This document shows positions 1-10,459 of a DNA stretch of 64,000 bases, piece after piece. The DNA lies in contig NC_016134.3 in NCBI RefSeq assembly GCF_000005505.3, positions 41,168,150 through 41,232,149 of the forward strand. The letters run 5' to 3'. The position numbers and the translations under genes were made by a program. The notes under the pieces were generated by a model that ran no database searches, was not told the DNA's origin, and was given only the letters and a program-made list of their open reading frames with translations. The DNA comes from Brachypodium distachyon (Eukaryota > Streptophyta > Magnoliopsida > Poales > Poaceae). How positions within the stretch are numbered: the first letter of the stretch is position 1; each line of letters opens with the position of its first letter.

Positions 1-694
1 AGTGAGAGCATTGGTCAATGAGGCCGTCAGCTGGAGGCCATGATGCAGTGTGCCCTTGAGGTGCTGAAGTCCCCACTACGCAAGGAGGAGGTGCTGCCTG
101 TGTGGGCCGTGCATATGCAAGTATATTTGCTGCAAGTACATCGGGCCTGATGAAGGTCATATATACTATGCCCTGGGGATGCTGTGGTACTGCTGGATTC
201 GCAACAAGAGCGCCGTATCAGCTTTACACATGAGTTCTAAGTTCTTACAGGATGAGATCCCTGATTACACGGAGAGCAGCCTGTCTGTTAGGCAACCATA
301 ATTAGATTACAATTCTAAGTCGATCCTAATCCATGGTTATGGGCTTATGGCATTGGTTGGCATGGCTAAACGCGTACACTAACACCCAAGATGAGAAAAC
401 AATGTCATGTCGCACAGGAGACCTGCTTTTTTTTTCTTTCAACTTGCTCATTTATCAACATCAGTCCCCTCTTATATTCCAGCTAGATTTAGGATATTGG
501 TTTAGTTTCTGCTCTTATTTCCTTCTGCTCCGTTTGAAGTTCTAACATGCTTTTCTTACTATTGCTGCAAATTACTTGCAAAGTGTCGATTTTCCTGCTC
601 GTCAGTTCTCATGTCGGCAGCTTTACCTGTATGAAATGATTATTAATAGTTCTCTGGTATGCATACTTTCTACTCATACACTTGTATTTAACAG
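1..694 (+). other. Probable intron at left edge of the NERD-like gene
   Basis: No exon of the downstream gene is recognisable here; the first supported acceptor is the cag ending at 694. The PHD/cysteine-rich exons that normally precede the next exon in this family are absent, so they lie left of the window. An open frame of about 57 codons runs from 122 to the taa near 301 and contains the stretch YICCKYIGPDEGHIYYA. I do not recognise it. It could be a transposon or pseudogene fragment inside the intron. Confidence 0.45.
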
Positions 695-3600
695 GATGTT
701 GACTTTGATGACAAAGAAGGCTGGTGGTCCTTGTTCAAGGATTATTGGTTGAATTTGAAAGCGACGTTGCCATTGACATTTGAACAAGTATCAGCAGCTA
801 GGCGTCAAAAGAATGAATCTTCTAGTAAACTTTCTGAAACTAATGATGCAGAAGAGGCTAATTCAGACGGTTCGGCTGAGCGTCCTCTAGAAAGCAATTC
901 ATCGAAAAAGAGGGGAAGGAAGCAATTAAAGCGTGCTGCTAATGAGGACAGCTCCAAAGGGAAAGCAAGCACTCGGAAATATACCAAACGAGGCCTCTCA
1001 AGTAATTCTAAGAATTCTACGGGGGCAAAGGTCAGAAAATTATCAAAACGTGCTTCGAGCAGTGAGCATGGATCAAAAGAATCTGAAAGTGTGGGGACAT
1101 CTACATCCTCAGCGGAAGAGGCTAGTTGGGCTTCAAAGGAGCTCTTGGATTTTGTTGCATGTATGAGAAATGGTGACAAATCTGCTCTGTCTCAGTTTGA
1201 AGTTCAAGGCCTCATACTTGAGTATATCAAACGTGAAAATCTCCGCGATCCTCGCCGGAAAAGCCAGATAGTTTGTGATCCTTTACTGCAAAGTCTCTTT
1301 GGGAAAGAACGTGTTGGGCATTTTGAGATGCTGAAGCTTCTCGAGTCTCATTTTCTGATGACTGAGATCTCACCAGTTGATATCGATGACAACCACGGTG
1401 GTGTTGTAGACCCTGATCCTGGCCAGGATGTTGATGGTAACAGTGAAGCATCAGTTGTGATGAGTTCAGAAAAGAAAAGAAAATCACGCAAGTATGATCA
1501 GAGAGCTATGCAAACGAACCTAGATGACTTTGCCTCGATAGATATCCATAACATTGGTTTGATGTACCTGCGCCGCAACCTAATGGAAGAGTTGATTGTT
1601 GACACTGACACATTTAGTGAGAAAGTTCTTGGAGCATTTGTGAGAATAAGGATATCTGGTACAGGTCAAAGGCAAGACATCTATCGACTTGTGCAGATTG
1701 TTGGTAAGATGATACTCTATCAAGCTGAATTATTGGATAGATGATACACTTCCAATCTGTTGTCAGATTTAGCGTTTCATGATTCTGATTGTTGAATTTC
1801 CTATATTTGTGCGCAGGGACTGGAATAGCTGCTGAGAAGTATAAATGTGGAAAAAGGACAACTGACATAACACTAGAGATACTAAACTTGGACAAGAAAG
1901 AGGTTATTACTATTGATATAACCTCAAACCAGGAATTCACTGAGGTATTGTTTTACTCTAGGAATTCAATAACTTTCTTTACTATTCGTTTGATGTTTAC
2001 TAAAACCAAATAGAAAGCTAGCATTTTCCTTTTACAGTTGTCATCTCTATTGACTTTTTAGTTTTAATTACTTTCACTTTATACTGTTAATAATTAGTAA
2101 TTGTTATTGGCCTAACCTGACCTTGTCACTATGATACAAGTATGCGTTCATTCAGTAAATCTATTAGCATTCACTGAGTGCTATCATTGTTCTTGTTATA
2201 GGAGGAGTGTAAACGTTTACGACAGAGCATAAAGTGTGGATTCATTTCAAGGCTGACAGTGGTAATATTATTATACATTATTTTGTGTCCCGTGTGTCAT
2301 TGTGCACTGTGTTTCTCTATGGTCTGACACACCATTATGTCTTGTCCTCCAGGGAGAGGTTCAGGAGAAGGCAAGGATTCTCCAGTCCGTGAAAGTCAAT
2401 GATGTAAGAAACTAGTATGGAGAGAACTTTAGAAGTTTGAGTCAAGCATTTCTATTTCTTTAGAAGTTTCCAGTCAAGCATTTCTATTTTCAATTCTTTT
2501 ATTCTTGAATGCAAATTGGATCTTTGCAGTGGATTGAAAGTGAAAAGATGCGTCTTGCACATCTTCGTGATCGTGCCAGCGATATGGGCCATAGAAAAGA
2601 ATATCCTTTTCTGAATTTATTTCATCAGTCAATATTTAGTTGTCTCTGTACTTCATGGTTCAAGATTATTCTAAATTTCTCCTCTTTTGTTACTTTGGTG
2701 GTGTGTTCGTCACCCGTCACCATGTGACTTTAGAAATTTCTGTAATGAGGAATAATCCTTTCCTACCAAATTATAATTTAGGTTGTGTGCCTTAACCAGT
2801 ACTTACGCTTAGAGAATGTGTAGAGAAGCTGCAGCTTCTAAATACGCCAGAGGAGCGTGCTCGTAGGCTAAAGGAAGAACCTGAAATACATGCTGACCCT
2901 ACCATGGATCCGGACTATGAATCTCCAGAAGAACCAGAGGAGGATGCTGAAAAGAGTACCTGACTTGACTTGACTTTGTCAACCTCCTGATCACCTGTTA
3001 CCGCTCTGACATTGACTTTTCATTTTTCTGTCATACAGGTAGCTTCAGTAAGCCGAGAGGTTCTTTCTCTAGGAAAGATAGTAATCCAGTGTCTCCTGGT
3101 AAGGGAGAAGGTAAGAGTCCTGCACAGAGGGATTCAAAAACTAACTGGGAACCAAACCGGAACACATGGGGTGAATCAAACACACATTTGGAATCTCCCC
3201 ATGGACGTACATTTTCTTCTCATGGTGAAAGAGCTGGTTACACAGGTAAACCAGATAGTCCAAACTTTGGTGCACAAAAAGTTAATGTGGAAGCCACCAC
3301 AGGCAGTACTCCACGTGGGCTATCTGGTGTCCTGTCTCAAACTTTAACAGCTAATTCAGGGTCGGCAGCACCAGCACCACAGTCAACAGTCAATGAGTCT
3401 GAAAAGATATGGCAGTATATGGATCCTTCTAATAAAATTCAAGGCCCTTTCTCAATTGTTCAATTGCGAAAATGGAACAACAGTGGGTACTTCCCTCCTA
3501 ATTTGAAAATATGGAAGTCTAATGAGAAGCAGGATGACTCAATATTGTTGGCTGATGCTTTGGCTGGGAAGTTTGAGAAAGACCTGCCTCCGTGGGTACC

Positions 3601-5496
3601 GCCACTTGGTAGCTCTTCTAAGATAGACAAAGCTTACTTGAGAACCAAGTCAGATGTTGGTGCTAGACCCTCTAGTGATCCCATTCTCGAGGAAAGCACA
3701 AAAGCTGGTGAACAAACTTCACAATCAGTAGTTCCAAATAGGTCACAGTCTTTCTCGGGCAGGGTTAGTCAAAGACATGATTATGATATAGCAAATCCAG
3801 GATCAACCATGATCCAGTCTGGTGCACAAGATTATCATGCAGCTTTTGCAAGCCAGCAATCTCTTGCTGGGGGTTGGAATGCGTCCTCAAGTCAGTTTGA
3901 TACTACAGTAAATCCCATGACACATTCTCAGCCTACCATGGGAGGCTTTTCAGGACAGAATAATGCAGGAGCGGGAAATGTAGGTCAGTTAACTCCTGCA
4001 CCAGCTGCGGCAATAGTGGGTGCAGAAATAGTTAATTCACAGCTGCAGTCCCAGAACCAAATAGCATCCGTTTTGCAGCCAAAGGATGACAGATTTGTTG
4101 ACACAAATGATTCCAAGTCAGGTGAAGATGCTTCACATGGAAGGACAAGATCTTCAGGTGAAGTTAAACCCTTGGCATAGTTAACCCTTGGCATAGTTTA
4201 TTTGCTTCAACGACTTGGTTGAAAGTTGGAATTTACAGTAAATAGGTATTTTAGTTTGATGTTTGACTTGTTTTGTTCCTTACAGATCTTGGACCAGTAG
4301 GTGCACAGCCTGGAGCTGCACAGTCCAACGCTCAGCAACTTGAAGGTAAACCCATTGCGTCCATTGTTTAAGACGTGTTTTCTCTGCAATCTTCCTAGAA
4401 ATCTCGACCTCTAGGTTCCAATAGTTTCAAAGCAAATCTGCAGGGGTTTTAATGTTAAGCATCTCCTGTTGTTCCATAAGAATTGTGTTTTGTCAGTACA
4501 GACCTAACTAATTGCATTATTATGGCACCACCTGCAGATGCAAGGAACCAATCAACCGATGCCTCCAACTCAATGATGCCGCCTCAGGTGATGTCAACGC
4601 CATCTGCTGCTGGTGGAGATAGTGGTTGGTCCATGCCTGCACAAGTTGCAAACACATCTGGCCAAGCTCAGGGGCCTGGAAATATGAACTGGGGATCAGC
4701 ACTTCAGGGTAATGCAAACATGGGCTGGATGGGACAGACCAATATGAGCATGCCCTGGGCAGCACCAGGACAAGGTGCCACAAGCTACAACATGGGTTTG
4801 ACTATGCCAACACAGCAAAATGCAGTCCCGAACATGGGTTGGGTCACACAGAATCCCGGAAATTCCAACATGAATATGATGTGGACTGCAACTCAAGGCC
4901 AAGGGACTCCAAATGCAGCTACTATGATGGGAGCTCAGATGCAAGGAGTTGCAATGGCCCCTTGGGGTGCCATGGCACAAGGAAATGCAAATTCTTATCC
5001 TGGTTGGGTTCCCCAAGTTGGTAACATAAACCAAAATGTTGGCTGGAGTGCTCCTGTGCAGGGAAATCCAGGTCCTAATCCTGTAAACGGGACAGGCCAG
5101 GCGAATAATAATATGAACTGGAATTCACCAGGCAGCAACCCGACTTGGAATAATCAGCAAGACTTCAATGGTGGTGACTCAGGTGGAAGATCATGGAGGC
5201 CGCAGTCTGGTGGTGGAGGGTCACGGGGGCCTTTTAGGAAGGGAGTCTGCTATGCCTTTGCAGAGACTGGTCACTGCAATAGACACCAGTGCCCCTTTGT
5301 CCATACGCAAACCAATGACGGACATCCATCGAGGAATGATCGCCGCTTTGATAGACAACCTTCGAGCAACGAGAGGCATCAATATGACAGGCAAAATGAG
5401 AGAAATGATCAGCAGTATGATAGGCATGACAACAGGCACAGCGACAGGGATAATAATAGGCAGGCTGATAGGTCAGAATCAAGAGAGCGGCAGTAG
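695..5496 (+). CDS. NERD-like SWIB/Plus3/GYF/CCCH zinc-finger protein with GW repeats (3' part of gene)
   Basis: Exons read 695-1703, 1817-1944, 2202-2261, 2353-2403, 2530-2600, 2807-2955, 3039-4157, 4286-4345, 4538-5496. All junctions keep frame and give about 1,201 residues, missing the N terminus. Domain order: a Ser/Lys-rich linker; a SWIB/MDM2 fold (about 147-222, starting ELLDFVACM); a Plus3 domain (about 267-400, with IRISGTGQRQDIYRLVQIVG); an acidic helix (HLRDRASDMGHRKE); a GYF domain (about 611-665, KIWQYMDPSNKIQGPFS, binding proline-rich partners); and a C-terminal CCCH finger (C-x8-C-x4-C-x3-H, CYAFAETGHCNRHQCPFVH). The Met/Asn/Gly-rich C-terminal third carries repeated GW/WG pairs (NWGS, MGWMG, MGWV, PWGAM, PGWV, VGWS). 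This architecture is that of Arabidopsis NERD and CCCH proteins 19/44, which act in chromatin-based RNA silencing; GW pairs are the known Argonaute-binding feature. The role is inferred from domains. The intron at 2601-2806 is AT-AC. Confidence 0.9.
2601..2806 (+). other. U12-type AT-AC intron in the NERD-like gene
   Basis: The exon ends in ...CATAGAAAAGA and the intron begins ATATCCTTTT, the canonical U12 AT-AC donor. It ends CCTTAACCAGTACTTAC, with a TGCCTTAAC branch-site match (consensus TTCCTTAAC) whose adenosine lies about 11 bases before the terminal AC, a typical U12 spacing. Splicing here gives GA+G, restoring HRKELRECVEKLQLL, which is the expected family sequence. No GT-AG alternative nearby restores that frame. 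The minor spliceosome should therefore be needed for full-length product. Confidence 0.9.
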
Positions 5497-5704
5497 CAAC
5501 TGTTTGGGGTTTTCTCTGTTGTATTCTCTTTCTCTTGTTGTATATGCAGTAGCTAGCCGGTAGCATCCATGCATGTTTCTGAACTTGATGCGTTGTAGCA
5601 AGCTGCATCCCGTCTGAACTGCCATGTAGAACAGTTGTAGCTGAACATCATGTGCATTCCAGCTCTTCTGTTTTCTTGACTGGAATCCGAACTCATACAT
5701 TCTG

Positions 5705-5710
5705 AATAAA
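5705..5710 (+). terminator. Likely poly(A) signal AATAAA of the NERD-like gene
   Basis: An exact AATAAA lies about 210 bases after the stop codon in a T-rich 3' region. Position and sequence suit a plant near-upstream element; the cleavage site is not visible by eye. Confidence 0.45.
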
Positions 5711-5811
5711 TCCTGCTGTCAGATGTGCAAGGACTTGAGGTCGTGTTGTAATGTTGTGTGAGCTGCTGCTGCTGTGTATGTGTACATTTTCTTGGCATTT
5801 GGTGATATGTA

Positions 5812-6349
5812 CTCCCTCCTATACATAATAAGTGTCTCAGATTTAGTACAACTAAATATTTATGCTATCGGTGGTGAAATAGTCCTTTCCTTCGTATTTG
5901 TAGAGACATCTTCGATGGTTGCTAGTAGATAGTTAGGTTGCGAGATAGTTAATGGTTGGTAAATCTGTCATGTCGGAGGTATTTTTATAACATGGTACTA
6001 CCCGCGTCTCTGTTATATAAGGTTTATTTTGTTTGCTTTCACAGAGCCTTTGACTAATAATCACTTTATGAATACACAATTTGTGTGGCTCAAGTAGATA
6101 TCTGTTAGTATAAAGAATATGACTATGGTTTTGATTTTGGTACAAATCTAGCAAGCTGTGACACAGATCATTGAAGATGCACTAAGGTTTCATATGGAAA
6201 TCTCCGGTACAAGGCAGAAGGCACACGTTTGAAGAAAGGTTTCCAATTTTCGCTTTTGCCAAAAGATTTAAAACTCAAGAGGGTTGCAATTAGTGCAGAT
6301 TTGGAATTGTGGTGATAATCATCTGTAGCTAAGAGTGATATGCAATGTA
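5812..6349. other. Intergenic, one partial Stowaway-like end
   Basis: A CTCCCTCC terminus after TA occurs near 5812 (followed by TATACATAATAAGTG), but I cannot find a matching opposite terminus, so this is at most a truncated MITE. Nothing else is recognisable up to the MITE at 6350. Confidence 0.35.
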
Positions 6350-6562
6350 CTCCCTCCTTTTCACTTTACACGGCACACGTCCGTGCCTAGGTCATCGATT
6401 TGCCCACCAAAATATGTGTTGTATGCCACATAAACTATACCATTAAAAAAAGAAGATGGTTTTCTAATGGTGTACTTTGTATGGCAAATAACTCGTATGT
6501 TGTTGGTTAAATTGATTACATAGGTACAAAGTTTGGACGCGTGCCATAATAACCGAAAGGAG
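6350..6562. mobile_element. Stowaway-like MITE, about 213 bp
   Basis: The left end CTCCCTCCTTTTCACTTTAC follows a TA. The right end is GCGTGCCATAATAACCGAAA followed by GGAG, whose reverse complement aligns with the left end. The right-hand TA duplication is not preserved (AT follows). The interior has no coding potential. Confidence 0.55.
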
Positions 6563-8011
6563 ATTGTACACAATATGACTTGCATCTTTGGTTCATCAAA
6601 ACATTGGGTTAAATATCCACCTATGCTAATTTGAAAGCTAAATATTTCCAATTTTGCTAAATAAATGGGCATCCTCCCCGAGTGGGTGCATTCTCCATGC
6701 ACAGAGGGTGCAACCTCTCAAAGGGCCTTCTAGCGCGATAGGTGTTGCCATCTGGCAGAACATGCCGGTGTCTTCCAAGAGGTAGTTTTGGTTGTTTCTT
6801 TTGTTACATAAAAAGAAAAAGCATAATGCAGTAACTATTGAGCATCCCAATTACAATCCGCTTTACCGTTTACTTATTGTGATGAGAGATATAAAACTAG
6901 TTTCTATTTTGATATGTTTCTTGAATTTTTTGACGTCATTTTTGTCATGTCTAACATCTCACAATATGCACGTCTTGTGTCTTCGTCTCTTTGTTGTGTC
7001 CATGGTTGCCCTGCCTTTTTATCATAATTGTTTTGCCTAGCGTCACATGTTCTCATGCCTTATGTCTTTGTCTTGCATTGTGTCTCACTGACAGTCTTGT
7101 GTTGTGTTTTGTCATGCGTCGTTTCACCTAGGAAGCGTTTGAATTGTACGCGATCACCCTTCTATCCTTGCCGGGCTAGGCTATGTGTTTGGTTTGACCA
7201 AACAATAAATCCTAGCCTTTTTGTGCAATCTTGCTTTCGAAAAATCTTGTCCACGTGGGAGAGCCAATTCGTCTAACCAGCACATGAAAAAAGCCTTACT
7301 TTGTACGAATCCAACTCCCCGACTTCGACTCTTTCCTGTTCTTGATTGCTCTTTGGCAAAGGAAAATCTCCACCAGTTCTTAATTACCTACTTTTAATTA
7401 TTTTTGCCAAATAGGTACATCCTCCTGCCAAGATCTATAGAATACATCAATTTCACAGTTTTGTGGCCATTGGATTTCCACGTGCATACCTCTTTGCCCA
7501 TTAGCTCGTCCAATGATAAGTGTTCTATGCCTTTTTTATAAAAAAATTCTTCTTTTACCTCAAAACCACAGCTAACCAAAAAGTTAGCTGCTGGGAAGCA
7601 GTGGCAGAGCTTGAATAAAAAACTTGGTGGTGTGATGGGGGTGGCGGGCAAATGGAATAGAAGGACCAAACTACATGGCTTTGAGCTGCCTCAAAGCATC
7701 TCCAGCCGCCCCTCCTAAAGACCTTCCAAAAGCCAAATGAGGGCGCCGGCGTCGAAAAAGTAGCCAGCACAGCTCAAGAATTTAGCCGACGCCCCCGGAC
7801 TGCACCCAACTCACGGGGGGCGATCGGGGGCACCGTCTGAGGCCGAAAAGCAAGGCGGGCCACCCGTGTCGGCGAGATAATCAGATAATCCAAAATTCCC
7901 TCTAAATTTTCGACGGCCCCCCTTTTGCCCTCCCCCCCGCCCGCCTGGACGGCCAATCCCGCCATTCCCCCCCCCATTCTCCACAGACGCCATCGCCGCC
8001 GCCCCAAAGCC
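6563..8011. other. Intergenic; right part probably the 5' leader of the Harbinger-like element
   Basis: No gene seen from 6563 to about 7680. From 7686 (GCATCTCCAGCCGC) to 8011 the sequence becomes GC-rich and resembles the leader that precedes the NAM-like/Harbinger accessory gene in other grasses. I could not define terminal inverted repeats. Confidence 0.35.
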
Positions 8012-10117
8012 ATGCCGCCGACGAGGTATGCAGCGCAGAAGAGATCGAGGGCCAAGCGACTACCTGGTATGAGCACCGCCGACTGGGTCGTGGATTGCAC
8101 CCGTCGCCAAGTCGAGAACGCTGCCTGCCGAAGTCAGGAGAAGAAGGCAAAGGAGAGGAACGCTGCCTTGGACCGGCAGCTGGACACGCAGAGGGTCGCG
8201 GCTGCGGCGCAGATGGCCGCGACCATGGCCGGCAGGGTGGCGCCACTGCCTTCCTCCGGCCAGTAGCCCAGTACTGGAGCGGCGGCAGCCAAGGGAGCTC
8301 ATCATCATCACCGTCGTCGTCGAGCATTTCGCCCGTGTCGCCCCATATGCCCCATGAAAACCATGGGAATGCCATGCCGTCGCTCTCGCGGTTCTCGCAG
8401 GACTACCCCGACACCGATCCACTCAACGGCTTCAACCCGAACACCCTCGCCACGGATCTTCTCTGCGGCTTCAACCCTAATAGCTTCACCTCGCATCCTC
8501 TGAGGCGTGGGCCTCTTTCCTAGGCCGGATCTTCGTCGTTGGCATCCTTCCCGGCGTTCCCTGCCACCTGAAGCCAGGCCGCGCCCAACCCATTCGGCGG
8601 AATGTCACAAGGCGAGTTTATGGCCGACATGATCAACGACAGCTCCCAGCACGCCCAGTACAACTACACTCAAGAAGAGGCCTACACCGGCGAGGAGGCA
8701 CGGTGTGATAGAAGAGACCGAGGAGCCCACCATCGCAGGGGAAGAAGAAGGCGGCAGCTCAGAAGAAGAAGCCCGGCGGCAGAGGCCGGAGACCCAAGTA
8801 GACTTCCAAGGAGGACGAGTGTGTCGCCACAGCTGGAAAGTCGTGAGCATGGATCCCTTCACCGGCGCATATCAAAACGCTGACACCTATTGGAGGCGGG
8901 TGAAGGCGGCGTATGATGAGCGCCGGCTTATCGATTGGGAGTTCCAGATGTTGACCCACGATCGCAATGAGTCCGACATGTCGCATCGTTGGGGGTTGAT
9001 CCAACAAGCGTGCAACAAATGACATGGCATTCAAGAAGAGGTGCGCCAACGACCCCAAAGCGGCAGCAACGTCCATGATCAGGTAAAGTCGTCGTCTTTT
9101 ACTCTTTTTGCTTGCCGATTTGCCATTTTCCGGCCGGGGTCTTGTAGATGGTCGCCATGTTCACCGCCTACCAAGAGGACAACGACGACGTCTGACGAAG
9201 TTGTGACTTCGACAATGTCCATAACGATGGACTTGTATCTAGGAAAGCTGTGTGTGTGTGGAGAACCCATCGGTTGACAAACAGAGGAAGGCAAAGATTT
9301 ACCCAGGTTCAGGACCCTCGAAAGGTAATACCCCTACGTCATGCTTGTCTGATCTGTATTGATGATGAGATTACAAAGTTGTCATCGAGGCTTAAAGGCT
9401 CAGATTGTATCTGGCGAGTGCGTCTAGGGCGGCTTATCCTCCTTGGTTCCTCCTCCTAGTCCTTTATATATGCAGAAGGTTAGGTCTCGGGTAGAATCCA
9501 AGTCGGTTACATCAATGAGATATACTGTAATTAAGCTTCCTTATCTTGAGTTGCAAGATTAGGCATCTGAACTCCTCAAGTCGAGTACGTGGTTAGTCAT
9601 AACCACGCCAACGTCGAGTTCAATTTCATTCACGTCTTCGCAAGAATTGAGATGTGCGACAATTGGATGGAGACGCGGAATGCTCCCGCCAAGTCCAAGG
9701 ACGCCCCCTACGACCCAAAAGCCACTCCTTCGGCGGCGGCGGAGGGCCGGCCCATCGGCCACAAGAAGGCAAAGGCGGCGAGGGATGCCGCGACGGCCAC
9801 CGGAGCGCCTCCACAGACCGACGCTGCCGCACAAGCCGCAAATAGGGAGGAGCTCGATGCCAAGAGGGACAGGGTCGCGGCCTCACGCTGGGCGACAGTG
9901 ATGAAAAAGTAAGATGACAAGCTCAAGATTCTCAAGGCGAATGTCGCGGCGAAGAAGAGACGGAGGACTTGTTGATCTTGACGTACGACACCACCAGCAT
10001 GGACGACGAGGTGAAGGCGTGGTACGACGGGCAACGCAAGCTCATTTTGGCCGAATCAAGAGCGGAAGTTGGCGGGGCTGGCAAGGAGCATTTTGTTTTT
10101 GAATGTTTACTTCTCTA
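8012..10117 (+). pseudogene. Degenerate Harbinger-type accessory (SANT/NAM-like) protein gene, split by a solo LTR
   Basis: The reading starts ATGCCGCCGACGAGG at 8012 and continues in fragments. Recognisable conserved pieces are KVVSMDPFTGAYQNADTYWR (about 8838-8900), HRWGLIQQACNK (to 9019), the acceptor-preceded exon MVAMFTAYQEDNDDV (about 9148-9192), and, after the insertion, VEFNFIHVFARIEMCDNW (9613 on) followed by the Ala/Lys-rich helix ending near 10110 (DEVKAWYDGQRKLILAESR). This is the trihelix/SANT-like protein encoded next to the transposase in many grass PIF/Harbinger elements. Lesions: an in-frame stop at 8264-8266, a frame change near 8690-8700, TGG to TGA after CNK at 9020-9022, the 418-bp insertion, another stop at about 9910 and a frameshift near 9960. 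Not functional. Confidence 0.75.
9193..9610. mobile_element. Solo LTR, 418 bp, with 5-bp target duplication
   Basis: The insertion starts TGACGAAGTTGTGAC and ends CATAACCACGCCA, i.e. TG...CA. It is flanked by ACGTC at 9188-9192 and ACGTC at 9611-9615. Removing it plus one ACGTC joins QEDNDDV to VEFNFIHVF, the conserved order of the host protein. It contains GATTTACCCAGGTTCAG and a CTTTATATATGCAG stretch. There is no internal domain, primer-binding site or second LTR, so it is a recombined solo LTR. A homologous copy lies at 50.68 kb. Confidence 0.85.
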
Positions 10118-10459
10118 ATTCTAACTTTTGGTAAATGTCGAACCAGTAATCGGGTAAACGGTCTCATTGCCATCCCTAGGGAGCTCCTATCGCACCCTTC
10201 ACGTAGTTTCTTGTTTACGGCAAAATACCTCTTTATGTTCTAGATATTTTCTTCGAATACTTTTCAGGGGATTTTGAAAAACGCAATGCTTGATTCGATA
10301 CTCTTGCTGGTCGGCCCCAGGGGTCAGCGGTATGGTTATCTTGCGCATGTGGGCAACGCAAGGGGTCAAAGTGGGCCAACGTCGCAGAGAAGGTGGCTCG
10401 CCTGTGTTTCACAAGAAATTTCTCCGTCGCGGAGGGGAGAGAGACAGACACAAACACAG

